From contig CM066989.1 in the NCBI GenBank assembly GCA_033977485.1, forward strand, positions 32,217,095-32,281,094: DNA of 64,000 nt, written 5' to 3'. Of the stretch, positions 11,749 through 24,856 are shown one piece after another. Every line of letters starts with the position of its first letter. The first letter of the stretch is position 1. Below the pieces are notes generated by a model that saw nothing but the letters and a program-made list of their open reading frames with translations, was not told where the DNA came from and searched no databases. The position numbers and the translations under genes are program-made. The stretch is from Hydrangea macrophylla. Lineage: Eukaryota; Streptophyta; Magnoliopsida; Cornales; Hydrangeaceae.

Positions 11749-11842
11749 CCAAAATGTAGTAATCTTATTTCTAAAATGTTATAATTAAGTAGGTTTCAAC
11801 GTGTTTTAGCTTCTAAAAATATTAGGTTAAAAATGATACAAC

Positions 11843-12006
11843 AATGCTAGTGGAACACTCGTCTATACCCAAAAAGCATCCACACCCTGAGGTGGACCAA
11901 TGAGAAGAGACTGACAGTAGACCCTGCAATCTCTATCTCTCTTCTCATTGGTCCACCTCAGGGTGTGGATACTTCTTGGGTGTGGATGAGTGTGGCTCAA
12001 ACATTA
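11843..12006. mobile_element. MITE, family 2
   Basis: The arms are about 70-bp inverted repeats that include CACACCCTGAGGTGGACCAA and ACCAATGAGAAGAG. A relative with the same order of words is at 42601-42766. Confidence 0.85.
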
Positions 12007-12247
12007 CTCAAAATGATATTCAAAATTATAATATTCTATTATCAAAATTATTAGAATATATGGTATATCTAAGATTATAAAAATATACCATAGAATTTTC
12101 TCTCAAAACATTCAACTAAACCATCTGGGAGGAATCAAAAAATTCTCCCATAAAAGGACCCGAGGCTTTACAATGATTCACACAGTCAGTTTCCATTTGG
12201 TTAGAGAGAGAAAGAGAGGAGAGACTCTAGAGAGAGAGAAGAAGAAG

Positions 12248-12568
12248 ATGTTGTCGAGGGGGTCATCATCGTGTAATGTGGCGAGAGACCACCGTGAAGC
12301 ACTAACTGATGCGCTTCGAAGCCCCTCCTCCAACAAAACAGTGTCGTTTCATGTAGTTACTCCTCTTCGACTTCTCACAAAGCTTCAGTTTTCAAGATCT
12401 CGACCGATGAGAGAACCGGCTGGCAGACCGGGTTCGAGAAGATGAGCTTGGCGGACCATCTCCGGTTCGTGAGCTTGATCGAGGACGGGCTTTCGTATAA
12501 GGAGAAGTTTGTTGTGAGGTTTTCTGAGCAAAACTGCCACTGCTGAGTGCATTGCCAATCTCTCGCAG
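12248..12568 (+). pseudogene. FATA: FatA pseudogene exon 1 (transit peptide and N-terminal domain)
   Basis: The ATG at 12248-12250 opens a Ser/Arg-rich start resembling a plastid transit peptide (M-L-S-R-G-S-S-S-C-N-V). The frame then shifts before about 12385. A second frame reads S-L-I-E-D-G-L-S-Y-K-E-K-F-V-V-R, a FatA hallmark. A deletion after F-S-E (about 12526) removes roughly 10 bp, and a third frame reads K-T-A-T-A-E-C-I-A-N-L-S-Q just before a GT donor at 12569. The intron position after this Gln agrees with the start of exon 2 (E-A-G-C-N-H). Confidence 0.85.
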
Positions 12569-15354
12569 GTACTCTTTTCTATATCTCTCCCGTTTGGATC
12601 GCAAGAAATGGAGAGACGATAATAAAAAGGAGACCACATTCTCTCTGTTTCTCTCACTTAATAAGTTAAGCGAGGAGATAAGAGAAAGTTAACGGAGAGA
12701 AGGTGTGAAGAAAAGAGCTTTGTTTTGATTCCCCGTAGAAGTGTAAGATGGCCAAACCAGCCCGGCCCGGCTTGGCACAGCTCGCCAATTGGTGGTCCGC
12801 GACTCGCAAAGGAATCCAACTCGTGGCTCAGCCCACCGGACACTAGCCTGGGTCAATTCCACCTTTTGCGCCACACAGCCCAGCTCTCTTACCGCGCAAA
12901 TTCGACCAAAACCCGCCTTGTCTCACAGACCTACCCCGCCAACCTGTGAATCAACCCGCTTTAACTCGCAAATCTATCCCAACTTTATCAATCCCACTAG
13001 TAGTTTTAATAGTCTTTAAAATATAAAGAATAATCAATCCCAAAAGTGTATAAAGAAATTAAATTAAAACTTTCAAAAGGCGTTTGAAATTATGAAAATT
13101 GAATTTTATAATGTCATTTCCCGAAAAAAGAATTTTATAAATGTTTAAAATTATTTGAAAAAAGTTTAAAGTTCCAAATCGTGGATCAACTTGAAAATCA
13201 ACTCACGAATCCAACCAACAAGCCCAACTCTCGAAACCAACCTGCGAGTTACCCACCATACCTCACCTCGTCCCGTAGACCCACTCGTCACGCGAGCCCA
13301 ACCCATGACCCGTCAGACTTCTCCCTGCTCGCCGACTGAGTGGGCTACTCATTTTACGCCCCTATTTTTCTCTTGAGGTACCTCAAGAGAGAAATATCCT
13401 GTCTATTTCACACTTATAAAGTCAATAAAAATGATAGACAAGTGCCAACATATTTTAGTAATGAGTAATGCTATGTTCCCCAAATTTTGAATTCCAAATA
13501 TTTCTGGTAGTGGACCCACTGGATTGTGACTAGAGCATGTTAAAGTGGTACCACCATTCTTGGAAGTGGTCACTACCACGTATATTTAGGGAGCATTTGA
13601 GATGTAAAATTTGAAAAACATAGCACTACTCGTTCATTAATAGGTTGGCCACCCATCTTATTTGGACAATCGAAAATCCTGGAACAGTAATAGGTCCCAC
13701 AACGTGCTATGTTCATTATAGGTCTTTTAACTAACATAATTCAGCATTTTATGTATTGATTTACATTTTACCCTTGTTAGATATGTGGTTGAATTTGGTT
13801 TGGTTATCATATCCCATAATCGCAGATTTAGAGAGATTAGCGAATATTTGTCACATTAGTTTCACAAATTATCACGCCTAATTAAAACTTCCATTTTGAA
13901 TATCTTTTATAACAGAATGTCCGGAAAGACCATTTTCAACGGCATTCATCAAACCAAACCCACCATTGTGTTCTATAGCTTATCGCTCTCTTACTCTGTG
14001 ATTTTTTATCATTTCAATGATATACCTTTTAACCTATGTTTTCGATTTTATAATGGCGATGTAACATGCTACAAATGATGTGAGAAATTTTATCTCTACA
14101 GACTACAAGCTTCGTAGATGATCAAATGGGTACAATTATCTTCAGTTTTGGTGGAAATCAAGTAGAAGTTGTCGGATTCCATTTTTGTGTTCAAAAACCC
14201 TAAATATACTACGAGAATTTAGGATTCGATGGCCGTTTAATAAATTTCTGAAACTGCCATGCACATTTTAAAATAAGGGCATTTTTGTCGTACAAAATCA
14301 TAAAGGACCTATTCTAAATAAAGCTTTTTCTTTTTTTTTTGGTGGACCTAGTGCTACATAAGTGCATTCCCTTGTGCTTAATTAACCCTGAAAATAAAAG
14401 ACTAAATTAGTTTTAAATACTTTCTTTTCTTCTGCCTTATATAAAAAAGTTAATCAAACATTAGAAAGTTTTGGCCCCGTTTGATAACCATTTCATTTTT
14501 TGTTTTCATTTTTTAGTTTGTGTTTCTCTTGTTCTCTTCTCTCTTCTTTTTAATGAGGTGGAAAAAACAATTTCCTTTGCTTTCTCTTCTCTTGCTAGTT
14601 TGTTCAACAAATAGCTTTATATATTTCTTTTGTATTGTTGGGTAAATTTTAAAAATTTTGTCTGTTTTGTATGCTCCAGAACGCAAGTCTAGTTTTTTTA
14701 ACTGGATTTGCTTCAGATAGGAAATCCCAGAAGCCACTTTTAAGTCCAGGGTAGTTATTTTCTTGAATTTGCATTTTACCTTCATTAATTGAGGAAGAAT
14801 TGGGTTTCTTTGGTTTCGCTGACTTGGTGCATTGCGATCTATGGACATCTTTTTTCTTTTTCTTTTTTCCAAATTTCCTTTTTTGCAACCTTAGGGTTGT
14901 TTGATTGTTTTCACTAAATTGATTCAGTGAGGGAAATAAAAAGAAAGAAATTTTTTTCCTTCTTTCAGAAATATAGGAAAAATGGTTAAAATAATAGGAA
15001 GGAAAATTAAACTGTGTAGAAAATAAATTATTATTTTGTAAATTTTGTGAGGCAATCCCTTCCTCTTTTATGGAGTTCCAATATTTTTGAGATTTTTTTT
15101 TTGATCAATGTCTTTAGCCCAATTAGAAAGGGCGTTCCATGTTACGCTCATTGCAAGGGTTTTAACCTTGTCCCCTCCCCCTTCCTAGACCCTGACATTT
15201 AAGTCCTCAGAACGATACGCCAAATGATTAAAAAAAAAAAGAGTTCTTTAGTTTCTAATTGTACTTAAGTATGGAGGAAAACCTATTAGAGAATTTCCTC
15301 CTCTCTTTTTTTTTTTTTTTTTGGCTCAGCAAGTTGTAATTTTATTAGTAGTAA
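12569..15354. other. FatA intron 1, first part: no gene
   Basis: The stretch is AT-rich with a C-rich patch (about 12745-12960). It holds a degenerate family-3 MITE at 13463-13631 (ends GAGTAATGCTATGTTCC and AACATAGCACTACTC). The short open frames around 12658-13376 and 14513-14888 show no known domain and look random. Confidence 0.5.
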
Positions 15355-15833
15355 GAGCATCTCCAATGGTGTTATGAAAGGTAGGGTAAATTCAAGCTAA
15401 GTTCGTGTACCAAGACGGGGAGGGCCACAGTGGTGCCGACATTGCCTTTGCGGGCCTCCTCCCGGGCGGCATTGTCTTTGTCAAACATATTGTGTTTGCG
15501 CACCACCGAAAGCAATTTAAATGGCATCTATTTTGCTGAATCATTGATTGATCAATGACATACACATTCCTTATTGTGGGTCCTATTCTAATGGCAAGGA
15601 CCGGCAATGGCTCTGCTGGTTGGCTTTAAATGGCACAGTTTTTGCCGTTTTGATTGGGGACGACGTAGCCTTTGTCGTGTGACTATAATTTGAAGGAAAA
15701 TTAGTGGAATGATAAACTTATGTTCCCTTACCATACGCTACCCTAATTTCCCCTACCAACTACACCATTACAAGCAACTCATATGCTAACCACCCTAATT
15801 TTCCCTACAAACTAACAACATTGGAGATGATCT
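15355..15833. mobile_element. MITE-like unit with GAGCATCTCCAATG ends
   Basis: It starts GAGCATCTCCAATGGTGTTA and ends AACATTGGAGATGATCT, which are near-complements. GTAGGGTAAATT near the left end and AATTTTCCCTAC near the right extend the inverted arms. No transposase is inside. Confidence 0.65.
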
Positions 15834-16120
15834 AACTAGTAACCCATAATGTTTAAGCAAGACATCAAAAGCCAATAACACCCAAGCCTGCATATTTGCT
15901 TGGCCAAGAAACAAACAAACCCAACACTCTCACAAGCATATCCGCAAGCAGGTGATATGCAAACAACAAGACACCAAAGACTTATCCTCCCCAGACTCTG
16001 TTCTATCCACCCTGGTTTTACAAGCTAAAGAAACTCAAGACAATCACAAAATAGCAGTTCTTTGATAATTACATGAGCTGATAGCAGTTCTACCAAAGGA
16101 CTGAGCAAGAGATCATTTTT

Positions 16121-16372
16121 AGGGACTGTTTGGGAAAGCCTAAAATAAGATCTAGTTCAGTCTAAGTCCAATTTTATCTGGTTCTTGTGAGAACCTAATT
16201 TGGTGAGTGTCTATTTCTTACATAGGAGTCACCGAGTCAGTGCCCAGTCCAACAAATTTCTTAAAACAGGTTCTCTGTCAAACCAACCTACGCTTGGTTC
16301 TCACAAGAACAAGATAAAAATGTGTACTTGGACTAAACCAGATCCTGTTTTTGATATTCCCAAGCAGGCCCT
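16121..16372. mobile_element. MITE with 75-bp inverted arms
   Basis: It starts AGGGACTGTTTGGGAA and ends TTCCCAAGCAGGCCCT. Further in, GGTTCTTGTGAGAACC and GGTTCTCACAAGAAC pair. There is no coding capacity. Confidence 0.75.
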
Positions 16373-16386
16373 TATTCTTTGGATGC

Positions 16387-16510
16387 GTGTTAGGATCCTG
16401 TCCCACATCGACTAATTACAGGGTTGGGTAATAGTTTATTAACTCCTAGCCACCTTCCCCTTGCAAGCCGGTTGAGTGAGTCCTACCTAGGGAGTTCATA
16501 ACAAAGAGAA
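16387..16510. repeat. Possible TRIM/LTR fragment
   Basis: The word TGTTAGGATCCTGTCCCACATCG resembles the start of small LTR (TRIM-type) repeats of plants (given here as TGTTAGGATCCTG plus TCCCACATCG). A partner LTR is not seen, so this is a weak call. Confidence 0.35.
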
Positions 16511-16833
16511 ATTCATATATCGAGAAATAACACGATATATTACACACACGCTGCTATTAAAAAACACGCAGACATGTCCAGTAGTTGCTTTCTTTTCAAG
16601 AAAAGGCTGAAACTGAAAAGTCAATTTTAAAACCACTAAAAAAAACAGATCGCGAACACCCCTAGCGACAAGGCCTCAAACGAATAGGATGCACAAGCAG
16701 CCAAATGACTCAAAACAAACACACACGAATCGAAAATCTCCCCAGCACGAAATATATAGCACATGAAATCGCAAACCAAACACAGACTAAGTCCATTTTG
16801 AAAAAAGACTAGCGATTCGGATAAGTTTTTGTC

Positions 16834-17308
16834 TGTAACAAATATTGTGGTCGGGCCATACGGGCACCCACATTATATTGGACTGGGTCCAGAGAGGCCT
16901 GGCTTGGACGCCAAATAACGGGCTTTGGAGTCCTAAGCCTTTTAGGTTTTTATGTGCCTATATATATATATATATGCATATATATGACATGGCAAACCCA
17001 ATGAGCAATATACTTTCAGCAGCCTCTCTCTCTCTCCCTCACGTTAGTTTCTCTCTCTCTCTCTATACACACGGTTTTTCTCTCTAGCTAATCACCAAGG
17101 AGCTTGGGATTTAGATTGTGGTTTCATCGAAGATTGTTCGAGTAACTCTCTTCGCGACTGATACGGAGCACGGGAAGGTACACGGACGCAACAAACTCGT
17201 GATTACAAAGGAGGGGTCGTAACAACGCCGTTTCACCGATCTATCGAGTTATTCCGCTAGGTAACACACCTATACTCGATCCTTATGCATGTGTGTATGC
17301 ATTTAACA
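16834..17308 (+). repeat. 5' LTR of copia element
   Basis: It begins TGTAACAAATATTG and ends in TTTAACA. It includes a TATA-like run at about 16965-16985 and CT microsatellites at about 17025-17065. At 475 bp it is about 30 bp longer than the 3' LTR, the difference being mainly in the TA and CT runs, with scattered substitutions. Confidence 0.93.
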
Positions 17309-17309
17309 T

Positions 17310-17321
17310 TGGTATTAGAGC
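17310..17321 (+). other. tRNA-Met primer-binding site of copia element
   Basis: TGGTATTAGAGC directly follows the 5' LTR. It differs by one base (T for C) from TGGTATCAGAGC, the usual plant copia site complementary to initiator tRNA-Met. Confidence 0.9.
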
Positions 17322-19451
17322 TTTTAGGACATTTGTTCGCCTAAACTTGAGCCTAAAATAGATCCACCATTGTTGGACCTTGTTTTATGTTCAAAAATTT
17401 TCCAAAACGAATTTCAAAATGGGTCTACATGTAATCCCTAATAGTTTTTGAAATTTTTGATTGGGATATGTTCTAACATGTCCATGGAGTCTACCCATAA
17501 AGTTTCATGGCCCAAATATCTCCGTAGAGAGAGAAAACTCAAACCCTAATTCTGGACAGTCAATAAACCAAATTTTTTTCTGAACTTTAAACCTTTTTTC
17601 TAGACGATTCAAACGTGCAATGGGTCTTTTTTTTGGTCAATCTTCAAGTACTCCGAGAGATCTTTCCAACGATATATAGTTTGTTGAAAACGGATCACAG
17701 ACGAAGGAGATATGGTCGTGCAAAGTGGAGGGGTCGCGCAGCCTGGGGGCTGCGTTTAGGGTTCAGAGGAGGAAGAAGACCCCTCGCGGCAACCCCCACG
17801 CGCACCGCCGACGCGTTTGGCGCGTGTGGCGGCGCCGGCGACCGGGAGCCCCTCTTTGCGGCGAGTGTGGGTCCCTTTTTTGGTCTATTATTTTAATATA
17901 TTTTTTTATAAAAATATTCTAGAATAGATTTTTATTGTTTTATATTTAAAATAGTTTCTGGTAATTAAAAACATGTTAAATGTTTTAAACTGTTTTTAAT
18001 TGTTTTAAAATTCTGGAAAATTGTAGAAAAATAAAAAATAATTTATTTTTTTTCTTATCTTATGGACACAGAGTGGGACCCAGAATAATTTTCTAGGGAA
18101 ATTACTTCATTGTTTTTGGGTTTTTTAGAGCATAAAAGTGTGTTATTGTACATATTTTAAATTGCTTAAAACATCCAATGCAAAATATTAATTCTCGGAA
18201 TTAATATGTGGCATTCTATACACTACTGGGGGTTAGGGGAAGAGTTGCATGCCTATCTCCAATATTTGTGATATTTTTGAAGCATTAAATCAGGTTTTTG
18301 GTCATTGTTTTAATTGCTTAAAATATCCAAAAATATTTATTAATTATTGAAATTAATATTATATGGTTGGGACACCTTTTTGGGCAATGTGAGACTGTTG
18401 GGATAGACCTACTCCTTAAAATATTGTATTTTTAAGGAATTTAACACATTATTGTTAAATAGTTGTAGTTAAATCAATTTTATTTGATGAATTGATTAAA
18501 ATTGGATCTTTGCTCCCATAAATTATGGAAATTTTTATTAATAATGAAAAATAGGTTTTTCAGGTATTTAAAATTTCCATGTGGACTTTAAATTACTTTT
18601 GGTAATTTAAAGGTCCTTAAAGAATTGGTTTTATATTAGTTTAAAACTCAAAATTATTTATATAATTGATGAAAAATCTAGGATTTTTCATAGTTCTTCC
18701 TTAGCTTATGGGAGCTATCCAGGGCTGCAAATTTATTCTTATTGCAACTTTTAGAGGCTCATTGCATTATTGGTCACGTTTAATTACTGCTGTTTGTGAT
18801 TGATTGACCCTATGACCTCTAATTCCTCCTCCTTAAGTGGAGTGACGGATGAGTCCATTCATTTTTTTTAAATATGACCGCATGAGTGCTTGATGTGTGT
18901 GATTAATACATTTTTAATCTGGCTTAAATGAATGGACAATAATTGACAATTTATAGAGCTTGTGTTTTCACGATGTATGTTTAAGGTTGTTCTTGTATAT
19001 GTTTATAAACAAAGCATCCCTATTTTTTTTTGGGCTATAAATGTAATGTGAGGACGAGAGTTTTGTATTGGAAAAGCCTATTTTGTAAAGGGATGATTTT
19101 CTTTGTTTATATATCATAAACTTAAATTATCTTAGCATGAGCTCTACATTATCAATTTGGACCCACGTGGGGTCTTGCGCATTTTTGTTGTATGGCGCAC
19201 TTATATGTATTGTGGATGATCTTAGATAGGTTAAAGAACCATCTAATTGATATTTGTTTGTAAAATCAATTATAAAAGTTTTTTCCTTAATTTACAAAAT
19301 TTAGGATTTGATTAATAAGTAATAGCAAGTTTTTTGGTCTTAAAATTGTAAAAGGGGAAATATCGTTTATACTTGGATTTTTAAAACAAAATTTTATGAA
19401 ATGTGCAAATAATAACGTCAAAACCTTTGCGCATGTTTTTTGAATGTAGAA
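17322..19451 (+). other. Long untranslated leader of copia element
   Basis: The 2.1 kb between primer-binding site and gag have no supported gene. Most is AT-rich, but 17700-17880 is a sharply GC-rich block. Open frames in this block do not resemble a known domain. Confidence 0.6.
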
Positions 19452-22400
19452 ATGGCTTCAAAGCAAATTGTCACTGATTTGAACAAAGATAACAAGTTTA
19501 ATGGGAAAAACTATGACGCATGGCAACGTAGAGTAACCCTCCTGTTGACTAAGGAAGAACTGCTTCCCCATCTAACCCAGTCAATGGTCCAACCCGAATT
19601 GCCAGAAAATGTGCCCATGGCCCAATATTGCCGAGACCTTGACACCTATAATGAATGGGTCAAGAAGGATCATCACACGCGCAATATATTGTTAAGCAGC
19701 ATGAATGATGACCTTCTTGGTGAGTATTTCCAATACTTTAGTGCCAAAGAATAATGGGACCAGCTAAAATTTGCTTTCGGTGGGACATCAACCACTAGGC
19801 TCAGGAGCCTGGTGTTGAAGTTCGAGGTGTATAGGAAAGATCCCAAGCAATCGATGACTGAACATCTTAGGACGATGTCTGGTATGATTCGAGATTTTGG
19901 TGCTGCTGGGAACATCCTCACTGATGAACAACAAATTCAAGCGATGATTCGGTCACTACCTGAAACTTGGGTCCATATGAAGCAAATTTTGACACGTAAT
20001 GAAAATATCAAGAACTTTGCTGATATATCTAAACATGTGGAGCTGGAGGCGGAGCGCCAAGAGGCGAACCGCATTACTACACTCAGGGCGAGAACTTCCA
20101 TAGGTGGAGGTGAGCGCGGGGCTAGTGGGTCCAAGCGCAATGCCAAGGGTAAAAGGGCTCAGAGAAAGGGTGGGGCTAATAGGTTAGCTCCAAAGGCTGA
20201 TAAACCAAAGAAGCGCAGGGGTAAACGCGCTGGCAAGAAAAATGCTTCCAAATCAAAATGCTTCAACTGTGGAGGATTGGGACACTTCGCTCGTGAATGC
20301 ACTGAGCCGAAAAAGGTAACTTTCCCACCCAACTCTCTTTATGCTTTTGTGAGTTCTCATGTCTTAATCGCTCATTCGCTCCATGATTGGATTGCAGATA
20401 CAGGAGCAACAAGGCATGTGACCAGAGATCGAGGGGGGTTCATAGATTATCATAAGATTCCAAGTGGCACCAGTAGGGTATACATGGGGAACGGCACTTG
20501 TGGAGAAGCAGCGGGAGTAGGTTCATACCAACTTCATTTGCGCACAAGGCGCACATTACTTCTTCATGATGTGCTCTACGTACCCGGAATCCAATATAAT
20601 CTACTCTCGGTCTTAGCACTTCTTGATTTAGGTTTTATTTTTCAGTTTGGACATGATAAGTTGGATATTGTTTTGGATGGTATTACTTTTGGACATGGTT
20701 TTTTTTATAGAATAATCTATTTAAAATTGATCTGTTTGATTCCATTTCCTTTACTTCTTTAGTTGCTGATTCAAATAGAAATATTGACTCTGTAACATGG
20801 CATGCTAGACTTGGACACATAGGACGTGACATGATGACTAGATTAGCTCGAGAAGGCCTTCTAGGCCTACTCGCTAAGGTTAACCTACCTACGTGTGAGT
20901 CTTGCCTAGCAGGTAAAGCATGCCGTAAGCCTTTTGGTAAGGCTAAAAGAGCTACCCATGCATTAGAACTAATATACTCAGACATATGTGGACTAATGAA
21001 TGTGAAGGCACGTCATGGCGCCTCTTACTTCCTTACTTTTATCGATGACTACACGCGATATGGATATGTCTATCTGATTTCTCACTGCTATGAAGCTCTA
21101 GATTGTTTCAAACGCTTCGTAGCAGAGGTTGAGAATCAGCAAGAAAAGTCCCTAAAGACTTTTCGAACAGACAGAGGATGCGAGTACTTATCTGATCAGT
21201 TCAAGGAACTGTGTGAGGAAAAGGGGATACGCAGATAGCTCACTATTCCTAGAACTCCGTAACAAAATGGTGTTGCAGAAAGAAGGAATAGAACACTTCT
21301 AGATATGACTAGATCTATGATGGCGCAAGCTAACCTCCCAATATCATTCTGGGGGGATGCACTCTTAACTGCTGCCTACATACTTAATAGAGTGCCTTCA
21401 CAGTCAGTTCCTTCCACCCCCTATGAGCTATGGAAAGGCGAAAAGCCCAATTTAGAGCATTTGCGCCCGTGGGGCTCATCAGGATATGTTCACAGTACTT
21501 CCTATAAGCATGGGAAACTAGGCCCGAGGGCTAGAAAGCATATTTTCATAAGATATTCTGACAGCTCAAAAGGCTACGTTATGTATGGTGAACATCCGGA
21601 TGGAGGAATGACAGAGATTGAGTCACGTGATGTTGATTTCATTGAGAATGACTTCCCCAATATCGGAGACGCTAAGAGAGATCTTGACCTCTATGAGATG
21701 GAGGATGTTGAAGACGTCATACCATCTTTAGGCGAGGGTGGGAAAATTGACGTTCCACATCAAGTAATCGCTGAAAATGGTACTAGTCTTCAGCCGAGTG
21801 GGAGTACACTGCTAGACACTAGTGGGAGTGTACCAAATAGTGGGAGTACACCACTGGACATCATTCAAGATTCTCAGGTAGCACACCGCAGAAGCAGACG
21901 AGGAAAAGTTCCATGTCAGCGTTTTGATATTGAGGAAGAAGCTCTCATGTGTAGAGTGGATGACGATGAGCCTACTTCCTATTGTTAGGAAACTGTGTTC
22001 CCAGAATCCATTGACAGCGCGTATAAGTTGGTACTGCAAAAAAATTACGTGAAAACTACAATAACCCTACAAGGACGGAACTAGGGTTACCTTAAATTGC
22101 TAAAACGGATTGCTGTAGTAGACGAATCGAGAACACGGGCTCGATAACAGCTCACGATCTTCTACTGTATTCCTTTGCTGACAGAATATCGAACTGAGTG
22201 TGGGCTCCTTCGAAATCCTTTATGTTTCTGCTCTCTCTTTTTACGCTCTCTTTTCTATTCCGAGTTATAATACTCTTGATGGAAAAACGCAAACTGAGGA
22301 GAGAGCCAAAGCAGCATATATATAGGCTACGGTAGGGACCATAAGAAGTCAATAAGGAATAGGCTTCCTTATGGAATTAGGAAACCCTAATTCGAACTGA

Positions 22401-24856
22401 ATCAGATTCCTATTTCCATAAATTATAATTCATACCACTAAAGAATTATAATTGCACTCCTACCCTTATCTCAAAAATACATTTCGAGCGCCATGTTATT
22501 AAATGCTTATTATCTCCCCATGTTAAGATTATAGATATCCATTAATTAAATATAATTACTGACAATCATATTTAATTAATCTTTTAAAATTCCTTGAGAT
22601 CCTCTACTTAACTTATCTGATATGTCGGATACAAAATCCACCTGCAGGGTTTGACAAATCAAAACTTATAAGCTTTCTTAAGGGGATATCATCAATCCCA
22701 AAATTGGGACATGGATTCCATCATTAATTAATATCCACCACACAATTAATATTGTTACCCAATCCAATGAGATATTGACCCATTTAAGGATCTCACCCTT
22801 TTAGGGATCAAAGTGTAAATATCAAATGTACGTGTCCATAAAATAACTTAGGATTTAGAGTATAAGCACTCATAATAATCATGAGGTATTAATTATATTG
22901 TAAGTCAGTATAAAGATAATTACCCCAAGTCGGTCCCATTTAATACACAAAGTGTACCAGGATGGTGAGTTGAAACTATACCGTTTTCCGCAGTCAAGAC
23001 AAACCTACTACAACACCATACTACAGTCCTACCGATGGTGTGTCCAATCCATCTAAGACTGTAAACCAAAATCTTATATTCTACAAGATCCGATGGTCTG
23101 ATCTTCCCTGTGCAAGCCGAACTCTACACACCAAATCACCTATTATGTAGAGTGAAAGACACACATGCATAATATTAAATAAACAATATAATACAAATAT
23201 TGCCCACACAGATTCTCATAAAAAATGGATTAACTGATTTTATTAAATGAATAATAAATCAACTACATAAAGCATGGCTTTTAGTATATATCCCTAACAC
23301 CTATAAGGAAGCACTTTCTTCTGCTGCCAAATCTCAGTGGATGGTTGCTATGCAAGAGGAGATGAGCTCTATGGGCAAGAATAAAGTCTGGGAGTTAGTT
23401 GATATTCCGCCTGACCATAAGACCATTGGAAACAAGTGGATTTTCAAAGTCAAGCGTAAGGCAGATGGATCAATTGACAAGTATAAGGCACGCCTAGTGG
23501 CGAAATATTATACCCAACGAGAGGGTATAGACCATGGAGACACGTTCTCCCCTGTGGTGAGATTTGCCTCCATACGCCTTATTCTGGCAATCGTCGCACA
23601 TTTAGACTTAGAACTCTTCTAGATGGATGTCAAAACTGCGTTTCTCAATGGAGAACTAGACGAAGAGATCTATATGGATCAACCCGTTGGTTTTATAACC
23701 AAAGGGAATGAGCACAAAGTGTGCCGTCTCAAGCGATCTATTTATGGACTCAAGCAATCGTCGAGGCAGTGGTACTTGAGGTTCCATGATTCAATCACCT
23801 CCTTTGGTTTTGAGATGATTGAGGAGGATCACTATGTGTACATCAGACAGTCCAAGAAGAGTATTCTGATTCTATCTTTGTACGTCGACATCCTTTTAGC
23901 TGGAAATGACATGAGTGCCATTGTCGCCACTAAAGAGTGGCTATCCTCTCAGCTTGAGATAAAGGACATGTATGAGGCCAACTATGTGTTGGGAGTTAAG
24001 ATTGTGAGAGATCGGTCAAAGAAACTTCTGTGTTTGTCACAAGAGAGTTACTTAGCGAAGGTTCTTGAGCGTTTTCACATGAATAACTCAAAACCCATCG
24101 ACACTCCAGTTGATAAGGCATTCCACTTGACTTTAGATCATTGTCCCAAGAATGAAGAGGAAAAGGAACAAATGTCTAACGTGCCATATGCATCTGCGAT
24201 AGGGAGTATGATGTACGGTATGTTGTGTACTCGTCCAGACATCTGCTATGCGGTGGGTCTAGTTAGTCGTTACCAGAGTAACCCTGGTCCATATCACTGG
24301 AGAGCAGTGAAGAGGATCCTGCGATATATTCGCGGGACTATGAACCTTGCCCTTTGTTATCATGGAGGAGACTTGAAACTGAGAGGATATAGTGATGCTG
24401 ATTGGGCTAGCGATAAAGATGAACGCAAGTCCAATTCTGGCTATGCATTCACACTTGGAGGTGGAGCAATCTCTTAGTATAGCAAAAAGAAGTCATGCAT
24501 CGCACTATCCATGATGGAGGCTGAGTATGTGGCTTGTTCGGCAGGTGTTCAGGAAGCTGTCTGGTTGAGGAGGTTTTTGCGACGCCTAGGCTCTTTGCCT
24601 CATGGGGATGAAGTAGTGCTCATTTACAGCGATAGCACATCATCCTTGGCCTATGCAAAAGACCCACCCCAAATACCATGGGAAGTCAAAGCACATAGAT
24701 ATCCGCCATCACTATATTCGAGATATGGTTGCGCAAGGGGAAGTCGTCTGGAGGCATATCTCCACTGGCAGCATGGTGGCTGATCCATTGACTAAGCTCA
24801 TTGCCAGAGATGTTTTTCTATCCCACATTAGTAGCATGGGACTTCGTAGGATTTGA
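19452..24856 (+). pseudogene. Broken copia gag-pol (gag, PR, INT, RT, RNase H)
   Basis: Gag begins at the ATG at 19452, and the CCHC knuckle C-F-N-C-G-G-L-G-H-F-A-R-E-C is at about 20260. Protease D-T-G-A-T is at about 20399. The integrase start H-A-R-L-G-H is at about 20800 and D-R-G-C-E-Y at about 21172. RT begins after 23305, and RNase H S-D-A-D-W-A-S is at about 24391. Damage: TAA at 19752, a frameshift at about 20760, TAG at 21236, TAA soon after, the solo LTR at 21983, TAG at 23620-23622 and TAG at 24475-24477, and a frameshift at about 24660. The RT motif reads Y-V-D-I instead of Y-V-D-D (about 23880). It cannot be active. Confidence 0.94.
21983..23299. mobile_element. Nested solo LTR (1317 bp) in copia pol
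   Basis: The ends are TGTTAGGAA and CCCTAACA (inverted TGTTAGG). The 5-bp duplication CCTAT is at 21978-21982 and 23300-23304. The copia reading frame stops at the left edge and resumes right after the duplication with the start of RT. No internal domain is present, so the rest of the element was lost by LTR-LTR recombination. Orientation is uncertain. Confidence 0.92.

Noticed and set aside
12173..12445. Independent 90-codon gene
   Set aside because: It is the first, pre-frameshift part of FatA pseudogene exon 1.
17615..17922. Small Arg/Gly-rich protein in the copia leader
   Set aside because: The frames arise from the GC-rich block, overlap in different frames and show no domain or homologous feature.
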